A DNA stretch of 64,000 nt from Adineta vaga. Taxonomy: Eukaryota; Rotifera. Positions within the stretch are counted from its first letter, which is position 1. Each line of letters opens with the position of its first letter. Positions 22,195-37,000 of the stretch are shown here, in pieces. A program made the translations under genes and the position numbers. Location of the stretch: contig CP075495.1 of assembly GCA_021613535.1 (NCBI GenBank), positions 11,780,001-11,844,000 of the forward strand, given 5' to 3'. The notes under the pieces were generated by a model, which saw nothing but the letters and a program-made list of their open reading frames with translations, did not search any database and was not told the origin of the DNA.

Positions 22195-25087
22195 ATTTAA
22201 TTTTAAGTGATTTGATAACAGAGAAGAAGAAGAAGAAGAAGAAACGAGAAAAGAAAAATACTTTCTTTTCTTTGATAATGAAATATATAAACGACTCAGG
22301 CAATAGACATCACATCAGTCAGAAGAAATTTTCTTTTTGACGGTTCAACCATGTTCTTTACTGTTGCTAGTAGTAATTAATATGTTGATGGATGGTAAAC
22401 AAAAAGAAATCGAATGATAATTTGTATTTTCACAATAAAAATTACTAAATAACATATATAGAATCGAAATTTTTAGAAAAAAAGAACTTCGCTAATTTGT
22501 AGAGGTCGTTCGTAGCCATTGTAATAGTTACCAATACGTTATATAAAATAGATTTGATTTGAGTATCAGTTGCTGTAACTAACTATGAACGTCATTTGAG
22601 AAAAACAATAGATATTTATTACAGTACAAACTAATCATTTATAATATTAATATTTGAAACTAGCACACGAAATTTGATACATATTTCATGCATTGTATGA
22701 TCGTTTGTCAGTTAAGAGGTACAAATCGTTTCATTATACTTTGTCATTTGCTTATTGTTAACAATATCATTTGATCGTCATGATCATTCACGTACATTTT
22801 AGTTCCAAGGAATGCTAGTTATATATATGCACTTAGTAATAATTTCAAATGAAGATTCAATCTGATGTGTAGTTCCATACGCATGAATTATATGTATATA
22901 GTGGTGGCGCGAGTCAACGAGTATTGAGGGGGGGGGGTGTAGTGAATTTTTTTTGAAAAATATGCGATTTCTTTTGAACAATTTGTGATTTTTTTGGGGG
23001 TGTAACATAGTTTTTGGTGTCAAATGGAAGAAGATTTCTCAATTTTGAGTTTGATCAGCAAAAAAAATAAATTTTTTAAAAATGGGGGGGGGGTCGGAGG
23101 TGTCACACCCCGACACTCCCTGGTCGCGTCACCAGTGTATTATGTATTCTTCTACGATAAGTAGATATGTGTTGATATAGCGAGTTATACTAGGTACATG
23201 ATTGTAATCTAACAAGATCAGCTATCCTCCAGTGAAATAATTGGATACAATGTTCTTATATCAGTACATTAACGTAAAAATGTACTTAAATGCCATTTGA
23301 AATGCAAAAGGACATGTTTTTTATGTCAACAATTTCGTATTTCTACTCGATCAAAGTGTGACAAAAGAAAAAGCATTTTTCACATCTAGATTTCTTTCTT
23401 TGTATGTATAAACTTTGCGTTAAAACGATTTTTGTTTTTTTCTTTTTAATATGATAGGAAAAAAAAGAGAATTCTTGTCATTTTTGTTCTTATTAAATTC
23501 TCGTTATTACATACTCGAAAATGGTTTAATAGATTGATAGATTCACATTCTTTCTTTGAACTCATGAGAAAGAAAACGTACCGAAATGTTTTCTTTGCGA
23601 TACCGGTTTATTTGAAGACTCGAACAGGTTACTTTGTAAACAAAACTAATGAAGATATTTTATGTCTTTACTTCTAGATTGTTGCTGGTTGATAGCAAGT
23701 CAAAGAGTGAATATCACATCCTCTACCATCCTATTTTTCGTAGTTCAAATTAGATTTTTTAGCTTTGCGAATTTAATTGCGAGTTTATCTCGATCGGTAA
23801 ATCGACGGATATCAAATGTATCTTGTTCAGTTCAATGATTTTTCTAGTGATCTATTTTTGAGAAAATCAATAGAATGATGATGCAATTCTTTGTCAGTTT
23901 GTTACAGACATCGATTTTTTGGATTCCTTTATTATTTTTATTTTTGTCATTATTACTAGCATGAAGCCGTTCATGTGAGGGGTGATTATTCATTCAATTT
24001 TTAATTCTGATGATAACGAACTCCAGTATGATTGAAAATCAATCAAATATAATTATTCATAGAAAATTCTATGGCGGGATTTTTATCGCACAGTAAAACT
24101 GGAAAATTATCTACTTTGTTACGAAATATTATTATTATTAAATCCCATTATGAAAAGCGAAGAAATGAAAGTTTTTCTGTAAGAACATTTCAATCACATG
24201 ACTCTTTAAAGATTTTTTTTGTTATTTTTCGTTTTAAAAAAAGTACATTCGACCTTTAACGTAAAATTTGATTATACTTATATGTCAAATACAAAAATAA
24301 ACATTGTACAAACATGAGTTCACCGTTGTGAGTCTCTTTTTTGTTGATATAATCTAATAAAATTGGAAAAGTCTTTCAACTGCAATATTTGATCATACTC
24401 ATAATATTCTTTTTCCTCTAAGATTTCGCCCATAGAGAAAAAGTTAATATTCACTTGATATATAAACAATCAAGGAATCGAATATTTACTTTCTTTCGAG
24501 AATGAAAGTCGGAAAGAGAATTTTCTGGAGCTGATTATTATTTCAATAATCATTCGAACATAATAAATTCATCTACAGTTTCTTAAGTCAATATAAATGA
24601 CGAGTACCTATAGTATTTCATTGGAATTTAAATAAATATTTTGAGAACCAAATATCAATGCACTTTTACGTTCTAAAAGTTGACCTCTATATTCCAGTAG
24701 CACCCATAGAACATGTTCGAATGCTTGACAACAAAAATAATAATGTGAATATTTATATTTCGAACGCAATTATTCTATGTATTCTTATTTTTTTTATATA
24801 TATCTGAAGATTTTTTAATCAAACACCTCGTAGAAAAAAAAACAGGGTAATGCTTTTCGATTCATATTTTTGAACATTGATTATTGTCTAAAAAAACAAA
24901 ATAAAAAAATTTCATGACATAAAAGTGTATTTTAATGAAAAATAAGTTAATAACGAATTTTTTTAAATAGATGAAGAGAGAGAGAGAAAGAAAAAATAGA
25001 AAAAAAAACAATTGCAGTATATAAATTGAAGTGAATTTCTTTATAAATTCGTTAAAACAGCGAAACTCAAAAACATTACCTTTCGTA
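22195..25087. other. Intergenic region with a MITE-like insertion
   Basis: About 2.9 kb between the divergent CEP89 and fibrocystin-L genes. It contains a purine-rich GAA repeat just upstream of CEP89 (about 22222-22245 on the plus strand) and the element at 22897-23139. The rest is AT-rich and shows no supported gene; short frames such as 24071-24259 lack any recognisable feature. Confidence 0.4.
22897..23139. mobile_element. MITE-like element with TA-ending terminal inverted repeats
   Basis: The ends are TATAGTGGTGGCGCGA on the left and TCGCGTCACCAGTGTA on the right. The reverse complement of the right end matches the left end at 13 of 16 positions, 10 of 11 in the inner TGGTG(G/A)CGCGA core. 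The 243-bp insert stands out from its surroundings: G runs, T/A runs and much higher GC at the ends. An internal near-perfect hairpin (GTCGGAGGTGT/ACACCCCGAC) lies near 23093-23114. There is no coding capacity. TA at both outer ends is what Tc1/mariner-type target duplication would give, so this is probably a non-autonomous DNA transposon remnant. Confidence 0.6.
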
Positions 25088-28000
25088 ATGTTACAAGGGA
25101 AAAGTTTTATTACAGCAGTTATTCTGCTAGTACTGGTAGCAGAATTCGGAAGTAAGTTATAATTTAATTGATTATCTAGTTTTATATCATATTTATTTAT
25201 AGACAGTCAATCATGTTCATACATGTGGGATCCTGTGTTCGAAACGGACTCGGTCAATCTTCCAACAATGTGTCCTGGTAAGTGTATTGTTCAATTCGTT
25301 CACGATAATCATATTTTTATTCATTAGTGAACACGGCCAGTGGTTCAGCATGTATCTTTCCATTCAATTATAACGGCGTAAGTTACACAGATTGTATAGA
25401 TTCTAATTAGAAGATGAACTTCAACAGAAAAAGCGTTTTCTCTGTAGTATTCGTTAAACTCTTTAATGAATTTAACCAAACAGAGTACAGCAAAATAGAT
25501 TCGAGGAATTCATTAGAGTTTCATTCTTAAGAATCAATTTGAATCATATATGTATCTCCTAAACAACTATGTTTTCAGTAGGTACTGTGAATAAAACTAA
25601 TTCTACCTATGCGTAAAGTGCATTTCTCATAATTTATTTCCTCTATAGATAGATTGTATTGAATATATATGTATATATTATAGAAAACTTACAAGACATG
25701 TACTGTCCAAGGTCCAAACAATGGCAACTATCGACCACAATGTGCTGTTACAGTTGATTCTAACAATACTGCAGTCACATGGTCCACTTGTGTTGGTAAT
25801 ATCATAGATCTATAAAATGAACTGCTCTTTGCTTATACATATGCAATATATTCATTTTTAGTACCTAATGATGCTGTTGTATATTATACAACTATTCGCA
25901 AAGCTGGTTGGTGGGCACAGAATGGTGGTAGTACACAAGGTGGTACTTTAATCTGGATCTATGGTAATCGATTTGCACAGAACAGTTTCAATTCAGTTCC
26001 ATCATCATCAAGTGCCAACACCGTTCAATTAGTCGATGGTTATGCAGTCTATGATTGTGAAATGCATAATGATAAAACAACAAGCACACAAATAACATGC
26101 TATGCACCAGCATTACCAGAAAGTGTCTATCAAATTCGAGTTTATGTCAATGGTAATCTAATTCCACTCTATCAATACAGTGACCCAAATCATGCAGTTT
26201 TTGCATCACTGCCAAGTCAAACTCCATCTATCACTGGTATTACACCTCAATCTGGTACACCTCAATCATTAATTACATTATCTGGTTCATTTAAAACATC
26301 ATGTTATTCACGTGATGTTGATGGTTGTGCTCAAGATAATAATCCACTTATTTCTCGGTAAATTTGTTTTTTCTTCTCTCTCTTATTAACTTATCAATTC
26401 TTTTGATTTTCGCTAGTATCTACGTTGGTGGTCATCTCTGTAATGTAATTAATCAAACAAGTGGTGTAGTGTAAGTAATTTTATTTTTTCAAATAGCTTT
26501 TGATTAAGATTTTGTTTAACTTAATTTTAGTTATGCAGACGTTAATGATACACAGTTGACATGTAATTTTGAAGATCGAGAAGTTGGTATGTAATCAATT
26601 GTTTCGTTTAGTTGCATTGATGAATTCTCACTATTGAATTCGTTTAGGTATTTTCAATATCAGTATGCTCGTAACAAATGAATATGGTCGATCATTAACT
26701 AGCTCAAACTTATATCGTGTCTCTGCTGATGAAAGTTTATATAATTTTCAAAGCTATGCTGGTTCGTTTCATTTTTCTTTTTCTATCGATATTTCAATGA
26801 ATAAAAAACTTTTTATTCAGTTGTTTCAAGTGTTTCACCCAGTTCTGGTAGTACAGCTGGTGGTACAACATTAACTATCAATGGTAATTATTTTAGTAAT
26901 AGTGCAAACTATCCTTTGGTAGTTACTGTTGGTGGACAGCCATGTACAATTCTCAGTTCAACAACAACTACAATTAAATGTCAAACATCAGTAGCACCAT
27001 CAGGCAGTCAAACTCGATTCGAAGGTACGAATCAATTTTCATATAAAAAAACAGTAATATTCATTGATATTTTTAAAAATTTATACAGGTGGTCGTGGTT
27101 TACAACTCTATGTCACATCAGCTTCCAATACACAGGTAAAAATTTATATATTTCATTCTATAGTTCTAATTTAATTTATATATAATAAATATATTCTAGG
27201 CAACATTATCAAGTGCAAGTCCACCAACACCCAGTGGTAGTGCATCATGGACTGATGATGCTTTATATATTTCAACTTCAGCATCAGCAGAAACAGCTTG
27301 GCTCGTTGGTTATATTCGTGTAGCTAAAACAGCTACATACACATTTATTTTGGATACAAATGGTGCAGCTGCTTTATTTCTCAGTTCAGATGATGATCCA
27401 GCCAATAAAGCACGTATTGCTGACGCAACAAGTCCACAATCATCATCAGTTCAATTGAATAATAATACAAAGTTAGCTCTCTTTTTGAAGACATAATGAA
27501 TCAGAAAAAATTGATTTTTCTACAATTTTCTTTTCAGTTATTATTTATTTGCTGTTGGTTCTCGAGCAAGTGGATATTTACGCGTAGGTGTTCAAGCACG
27601 AATGCATCAAACAAAATTAACAGCATCAACATCAAGTTTAGTCTTGAATGAAATTCAACGTATTACAGTTAATTCTGGTGCAACATCCGAAAAACAAGTA
27701 TAAAGAAAAATGCGTTGTCTTTTTCATAAAATATATGGCTTTTCTAATAATTTAGAGTATTACTTATACAAATAATCCAACAAATGGAACATCAGAAGTC
27801 CAATCAGTTCAAGTTGATATTTCAACATTTCAAATTGGTTTTCGTGGTGTTTATACAGGTATAACTTTATTTTCTGTAGAATGATTTAATTTCATGAACA
27901 TCTTCTAGCAATCCAAAACGGTCGACCATTAACTTCAATTATTCAAGCAGCACTCAATGATTTACCAACCATCTATCCATTGAAAGTAACAGTCACCGCA

Positions 28001-31000
28001 ACAAGTACACTTTATTTAATTACATTTCCAGTTGAAATGGGTGATGTTCCTCTTCTCACCTGTATCTCATCATCAGTGAATACACCAAATGTTACTGAAG
28101 TAGTTCAAGGCGTCGAATCTGGTTCTAAAATTGCCTTTGAATTAGATGGTCAATTAACAAGCTATGTTGATTATACTAATCCAAATCTTACCCAAGCAAC
28201 TATCAAAAATACAATAAATAATCTATTTAGTATTCAATGCCCACCATCAATCAGTAGTGCTACAGCATCACCATCTGTTGTCTACTTAAAAGATTTTGAA
28301 ACAAATTGTGTCTACGATGAAACATCAATTACAACAAATGCATTCTGTGGACAATGTTCACAAAATGGTAATTCATTACTCAGTGGAAACAGTTTGTCCG
28401 GAAATTATTTATGTTTTGCATATCGTTTACTCAATAAATATGTTATATCAATTGGTCTCGGTATTCAAATAAATGGTGATATAACAACATTATCATGGGT
28501 ATCAATCCCATTTTCACCAATCGCTGATAAACTTTGGCATTACACATGTGTTGATGTTGGTGCACAACTTATTTCACAAGGTTCAATCGATTCATCATCT
28601 TCATTTGTTATTGTTTATGCGTGGCTTGATAAAAATATCCGAAAAGGAATCTTTCTCGATGTTGTATCTTTACGTACAGCATTACCAGATGGTTATGAAA
28701 GTTCAAGTTCATATCCGATTGATCAATCAGCCAGTTCATCATGTGTCTTTCCGTTTACCTATAACGGAAAACAATATTCAGCATGCACATTAGATAACAA
28801 TAACATTCCGGTTTGTGCTGATAGTAATAATGTAATATATCGATGTCAAAGTTCATCAATTGAAGGTGTTCGAAGATTGTATCCAAAACATCAACTCGTT
28901 TATAATACATTACAAGTAACATTTACACCTGGTAGTTCACAAATTACGACAGCTTTTCGATATACTAGTTGCGAAAAACCATCACTACTTGGAGCATCGC
29001 CATCAGCAGTAAGTTAATTCTTGTTTCTTGATCTTTTCTAAAAAAATTCAACTAATTCCGATATAGAGCGCAACAGTCGCACGTCAAGCTACAGCATCTG
29101 CTGCAGCAAATGGTACATTCGATCTTGTCTTCAATGGACAAACCTATGCATCAATACCAGTCAACATTTTACCATCAGATTTAGCGAATCGTTTACAATC
29201 ATCAGCTGATTTTGGATTTCTGAATATTCAACGTATAAACGATTGTACAGGTTATTCGTTTTTAATCGAATGGATTGCTAATGGTGGACAAAAATCGGCT
29301 ATTACCATCGCTAGTGCTGGTTCAGTGACACCAGCTGGCACAACAGTAACAGCATCCGTTGTACAGTCCGGTGGTGTTCTTTTCAATCCATTAACAGGAG
29401 ATTTAACACGAACTTATCATACAAATCCACAAGTAAAATAAAAACTTACTTTTTTTTAAAATAATCTTTATTGTCTACTCTGATTTTTCCAGATCGAAGT
29501 TTCCGTTGGTGGTTCTATTTCAAAATGTGATGGTACAACCACTTGTGATTATCAATGGTCACCGAGTCAAACTCCAACTGTATCATCAGTTGTACAAAGT
29601 GGTATGACATTAACTATTACAGGTACTGGATTTAGCACAATACCAAGTGCAAATCAAGTTATTATCGGTACATCTGGCTCATGCACAGTTACGGCTGCTA
29701 CCGTAACATCCCTTACATGTGCAATATCAGCTGCTCCAGCAGGCACCTATGGAATTCAAGTTAATGTTGCTGACAAAGGTTTAGCAACTGGTACAGCAAG
29801 TTCTGCAGTTACTGTTTCACTTCAAGTTACATCCATCTCACCAGTTCAAGGAGGAGCAGGTTAGTGCATAAATCGTAGAAGAAATAAAATGTGAAATAGA
29901 AATTTTGATTAACTTGTAGGTGGTGGTTATTCAATAAACGTCACTGGAACAGGCTTCTCATCAAATGCAGCAGTTACCATTGGCGGTAGTGCATGTATGA
30001 ATCCAACAGTGACTGACTTTTCATTAATAACATGTACTGTACCACCAACAACAGCTATCGTCAATACTCAAGCAGCGGTCGTTGTTACTTCTGGTTCATC
30101 TACAGCAACATCACCAACTCAATTTACTTATGATGTCACTAACACACCCTCAATTACATTAGCAAGTCCTAATGTTGTCAATATGGCAGGTGGACAATTG
30201 ACTATTACTGGTACTAATTTCGGTACTAGTTCTGTATCTGTTTTTGTTGGTTCAACAAAAGCAGACATTAAATCATTAACATCCAACCAAATCATTGCTG
30301 TTCTACCATCATTGGCACCAGGTCTCTATCCAGTTAAAGTTTCAACCGCTAATGGATATGCACGTCCAGCTGTTCAAATTGAATATCGTTTCTATGTTCA
30401 ATCAGTTTCACCACACGTCGGTTCATTATATGGTGGCAGTGATGTTTATGTACAAGGTGAAGGTTTCGATAGTTCAACAACCGTTGCATTCACTGATGGT
30501 ACTAATGATGTTACATGTGATGTTCAATCAGTTCAGCCAAATCAAATTCATTGTCAAACACAATCTGCTGCACCTCGTGTCATTGTCTCAGCCAATGGTG
30601 TTGATCCAACATATGGTAATGGATTTGCATGGTCACCACAATATGCAACTGTTCAACAAGGTGCTGTCGTTGAATGGCAATGGGGTTCATCAGCACTTTT
30701 ATCCTCATTAAATTATAAAGTTGTACAAGTCTCAAATGGTTATACAACAGTAGCATTATCAGGTGGCTTCGATTCTGGCAATACATCGGCATCAGGTACA
30801 GAAGGATATTTTGAATACAATAGTACTAGTTTACAACTATATTTTATCCTAGGATCATTTTCATATCAATTTCAAACTGTTGGAACATACTATTATTATA
30901 CTCCACCTGTTGATCAAGCTGGTTTAGTTTCAATGCGTGGTGTTGTCAATGTTGTCGCTGCTGAACCACGAACATTATCTGCCAAAGTATCATCAACGTC

Positions 31001-34000
31001 CTTTGCCGGTAATTATCGTTTTTTTCTCTAATCAACTATTGTATATAACAGAATTTTATTGATGAAAACGCTTTATTTTACAGCTCAATCATGTGCATTT
31101 CCATTCACATTCAATTCAGTTGCTTATACAGCATGTACTACAGCTAATGACACTCAATCATGGTGTTCACCAACAGCCATTTATACTGGTCAACGTCTCT
31201 ATTGCACACCAACAGGTATATATTTATTCATTTAATTCGAACCTATCCTATTTTTATCGAATATTTAGCTTCGGTACCTGCGCCATCATGTGGTTCAAGT
31301 TCATTGATTAATCCAAGTTCATGTACACAAACAGTTCCAACCAATGCTCTAGATCTTTTATTTACACCATGTACTATGGGTACTGTAACATCAATTTCGC
31401 CAGCCCAAGGTTCAGCAGGAACATCAATTACAATCACTGGAACAGGCTTCAGTTCAACAGTATGTGCTAATACTGTTCGTATCGGATCATCCTATCAATG
31501 TCCAATATCAAGTGCAACAACCACACAAATCGTTTGTCAAATTGCTTCAAATTCATTATTGAATGCAAAATCAATTCAAAATCTCTATGTTGCACAAGTT
31601 CGTCAAGGTTTCTTAAGTAATGATGGTCTTTTACAATTTCAATTTCAAGCGAAAATTACTAATATATCACCAACACAAGGTTCATATTTTTTATTGAAAA
31701 AAACATTACTTGTAATCTGTAATTTTGTTCTTGTTTAGGATCTGTTTCTGGAGGTACTCTTGTAACAATAACTGGTGATGGTTTCACACCTGCAGATACT
31801 CGAGTTATTGTTGGAAGTATTGAATATACATCATCAGCCACAATTACTTATACACAAATTCAATTCGTAACTGATGTACCACCAGCAGCTTACATTGATC
31901 AAGCCATTCCAGTTACTATCTTGATTGGTTCAAATCAAGCTGTATGTTCATTAGGATCATGTTCGTATAAATGGGCACGAGGTGCAACACCATCTCTTAC
32001 ATCAGTTAATCCAACATCAATCACTGGTCCACAAACATTAACATTGACTGGTCAAAATTTTCAAGCTGCTGGTTCACTCTCAGCAGCAAATGTTCATGTC
32101 ACTGTTAATGATGAACAATGCAACGTAACATCAGCCAATAATTCAACAATTATATGTAATATCGGTAGTATACAAGCTGGTAGCTATTCAATTGCTGTGT
32201 CAATTGATGGTATGAATAATACGAATGATAGTTCTAAAATGAGAAAAGAAAAACTCTTATTTATTTTTTACAGGTGTCGGAAACGTCGTTTCATCAGCAT
32301 CACTCACATCAACTGCAACTCTTTCAAGTGTCTCACCAGCATCGGGTAGTACATACGGTGGTGTTCTTCTTCAAATCAATGGAAATGGATTTGCTGGTTC
32401 AGAAAATAATACTCGAGTAACTATTGGTTCCGGTGTATGTACAATCGTTCAAATAACACCAGGTCAAATTCAATGTACAGTTCCAGCTCAAGGCTCCAGT
32501 GCATCAGTAGCAACAATTAATATTGTTTCAAATGGTGTCACTTTTCCAACATCACAATCATTTACTTATAGTGCAGCTGCAACACCAACGATTTCATCCA
32601 TTAGTCCATCATCAGGAACTGCTGGTCAAACATTAACTATTTCGGGTTCAAACTTTGTTAGTGGTCAAACAACTATTTCAATTGGTGGTACACCATGTGC
32701 AATCACTAGTATTTCATCATCATCCATTGTTTGTACAGTTGGTTCTAGTCCAGCTGGAAATCAACCAGTTATTGCTTCAATCGTCTCAACTGGTCGATCA
32801 GCTTCAACTACTCAATTCCAATATAATTTACAAGTTACCAGTGCATCACCATCACAAGGTGGTTTCGGTGGTGGTCAAACAGTAACTGTCAACGGTGATG
32901 GATTCAATGCTTCAAGTGTTGCTGTCACCATCTGTAATACTGCTTGTCAATCTGTGTCTATTCTATCCAATACACAATTAACATGTGTAACACCAACAGC
33001 AACATATCAAGCTGCAGATAAATCATGTAGTTTAACAGTAACAATTGGCGGTTTAGCACAAAGTGTATCCTATGTTTATAAAGCAAGTTTAACAGCTACT
33101 GTTTCATCCGCTAGTCCAGCACGAGGTGGAACTGGTGGTGGTACAACATTAACAATTACGGGTACAAACTTTCCGTAAGATATTTTGAAAACTTTCTCAA
33201 AAATGAAAAGCAAGCTGTTTATTTTGATTTTTAGAGCATTAGTTAATGCAGTAACAGTCAGCATTGCTGGTTCACCATGTTCTGTACAAACAATTTCAGC
33301 GACAACAATTACTTGTTTAACAGGTAGTTATGCGCAAACAACAGTTCAAGCGCCAGTCATTGTCAATCTTGTCAATGGTGGTAATGCTATTGGTTCAGCA
33401 CAGTTTCAATATATCGATCTTTGGTCAAGTCCATGGACATGGGGAGGTGATTCACCACCTGAAGAAGGTACCATTGTGTCAATCGATAGTGGTAAAACAG
33501 TCTATTTTGATACAACAACACCAATTCTTAAAGCTGTTATTGTTGATAATGCATCATTGATCTTCGATGATAATCAAGACGTCGCTTTGAATGTTGAATA
33601 TATCTTAGTCGTTAATGGTGGTCGTTTACAGATTGGTACAGAATCGAATCCATTCCAACATAAAGCAGTTATCACAATGTATGGTCATTTACGTTCAATT
33701 GAATTACCAATATGTAAGACATAAGTTTTTTTTTTCTGTCAAAAGAAATCTATAGAATCTTTTTCATTATAGTTGGAGCTAAAGTTTTAGCTTTACGCGA
33801 AGGTATTGTTGATATGCATGGTGCACAAGTCGTTCAAACATGGACACGTTTAGCGTCAACAGCTACTGCTGGAGCAACACAAATCACTCTTCGTCAATCG
33901 GTTAATTGGCCAGTTGGTAGTACAATCGTTATTGCAACAACCGGTGATCATAATAGTCAAGGAGAAACTGAAACACGTACTATTACAGCTATATCAGCAA

Positions 34001-37000
34001 ATGGACTTACGCTCACATTGAATGCACCATTAACGTATAGTCATTTGGGTGTAACAAAAAATCTCGGTTCAGCATCCGTTGATGCTCGTGCTGAAGTTGG
34101 TCTTTTATCACATAACGTTATCTTCCGAGGTTCATTGAAAGATATTTTTGTAAAAGAATTCTTTTATAAAATTTTCTTTTATACATTTAGGTTCAACTAC
34201 CGAATCATGGAATACAACAATTGAAGCTTGTCCAACTGGTTTCAATCCAGGTAAATATTGTCTTAAAATTTTATAGCAAAATTTGCATATACAATCGAAT
34301 AGGTGAATTTGCTGTTCAAACATGTTTTCTCGGTCGATATGGACAAGAAATTGGTTCAGATCAATTTGGTGCAACAATTATGGCTAGTGCTAGTGATGCT
34401 AGTTCCACTGGAGTACAAAAAGTCATTCTTCGTTTATCAAATATCGAAGTAAAGCATTTCAATTCATTTTTTTTATTCCTCATTGATTATCTTTCTCAAT
34501 TGATTGATTAGGTATTTAATGCTGGTCAAGCTTTCCGTCTTGGTCGTTATCCAGTCCACTTCCATATGAATGGAAATATGAGTTTATCCTACATTAAATC
34601 ATCATCTATTCATCAAACATTCAATCGAGCTGTGAATATTCATGCCAGTCATTATTTAACTGTTGAAAACAATGTTATCTACAATATCATGTAAATAAAA
34701 CACGATTTTTGTTCAAATATATATATATATATATACATTTCTTCTTCATCATATATATTTTCAGGGGTGGTGCTATGTTTTTAGAAGATGGTGTTGAAAC
34801 TGGTAATGCTTTACGTGGTAATTTAGCTGTCTTTGTTCGAACAAGTTCCAGTCTACTCAATGAGGATGTTACACCAGCTGCTTTCTGGGTATATTTTTCA
34901 AACAAAAAAAAAAGAAGAAAACTTATCATTTAAATATTGCTGTTTTTTCTCGCTTAGGTTACTAATCCAAACAATATTGTTGAAAATAATGCTGTTGCTG
35001 GTGGTACACATTTTGGTTACTGGTATCGAATGCTTGAAACACCAGATGGACCATCATTTGCCATGTATCCAAATCAATGTCCATATCGTCAACAATTTGG
35101 TCGCTTCTTTAACAATAGTGTTCATAGTACTGGTCGCTTCGGTGTCTGGATCTTTCCAGAATATTCACCAACTGTTGCTGGTAGTTGCTACAATGATACA
35201 CCATATCAAGCCGTATTCGATGGATTAGTGTCATGGAAAAATAATCGTGGTTTTGAATGGGTTATGTCGAGTAGTGTTCAAATTCGAAATGCTATCGTCT
35301 TCGATAATGCTGATACTGGTCTTCGATGTGTTACAGCTATTAATCATCAATCAACTAGTCTTCCAAATCTTCGTGCTACATTCTATAATGAAAATACTGG
35401 TTCATCAGTTATCAATTCCATTGTTGTTGGTGATTCACAAGTATCATCAACTCCAGTCGTTCCAACAGAAGGTGGTCTTGTTGGTAAGTTGTGTTAAAAT
35501 ATTGAATGAAAAAGAAAATTGTTTTACGATTACGTTTCCCTTACTAATTATAGTTATGTGGGATCGTGGTTTACGTGTACGCAATGTCTCATTTATTAAC
35601 TTTCCAAGTTCGAACACACAAGCTATTTTTGGTCCAGTCATTGCTGGTCGTTGTCTTATCTACTGCGGAGGTATGATAAAAACAAAAACAAATAATTGAT
35701 TTATATTTTATTGAAAAATAGGTTGGTTAACAAAATTCTCTCAATTATCATTCACAAATGTAGCAGTTCGTGGTAATTTTCGTTGGCCATACGATGGTCT
35801 CTATCAAGATGAAGATGGTACATTAGCCAACGCTGCAGGTAGTGTTATTCTTTCACCCGATGGTCTTTGGAATACATCTAATGCATGTACACCGACACCT
35901 AATTTTCTTAATGCTGTCACTTGTCCATCATCATTGGGTAATTGGATTCGATTTGCTTTCAATAATGCTAATCTCGGTAAAAATGCTGAAGTTTTAAATA
36001 TCTATGATAATGCAAATCATCATACTGTCGTACTCAATCTTAAAAAACGATTAACACATACAAATGGTTATATGATGAATTTATTAGCTAAAAAATCTTA
36101 TCTATTTCAATTCCAAAATGCTAATGTAAAGTTTTATTTTTATTCAATCATATGTCTAATATGTATTTGTGATCATTTTTTATTCATAGAGCTCAGTCAA
36201 TTTATCATATACTGGTGTCGCTTACAGTTTAACTCCTGGTGATTATATTATTGTTCGTCATAATGTTGATTATATACCTGATCGTGTTTCCATCTTATCA
36301 AGTACACCAGTTAGTGGATCAAGTTCACCACTTACATCTGCAAGTAACAATGGTGATTGGTATTATGATAATAGTACACATGAGTTTTCATATATTGGTA
36401 AGTATTCTTCTAACAACGATATTTTCATCGAATAATTTTATTTGTTATAATTCAGTTAAAAATCCATCAACAAATACTGTTCAAACTGATGTTACGATTT
36501 TATTGAATGTTGTTAAATGTCGATATCCAAATTGTGAACTACCAGCTCAACCAGGTCTTGAATTACCAGCTACAGTTCGACCAACAAATGCTTTATATTG
36601 GTCCAATGATTCCGATTGGGCTTTTGCCTTACCAGGCTTTGGTGGATATGGTAAAAGAATTTAATCATCTAAACACATATATTTATGAACGATTATTGTT
36701 CGATATTTTTTAGGAAGTGTTAAACCAGGTGATGATACAAATATTTATATTCCTCGTGGCATCTGGCTTGTTGCTAACCATCCTTTACCACGCGTTCGTT
36801 CATTACGTGTCGATGGTGTTCTTGAATTCGAACAAGTAAAGATTCGAGATTCTATTCAAGTGAATTCATCGTTTTTCATGTGCATCTTTTTTTCCAGGGT
36901 ATTAATAATGTTCTCAATGTCGAAAGTATTCTCATCAATGGTGGTCAATTAATTGTTGGTATGTATCTTAATTTATTTATCGGAACTATTTTCACAATAT

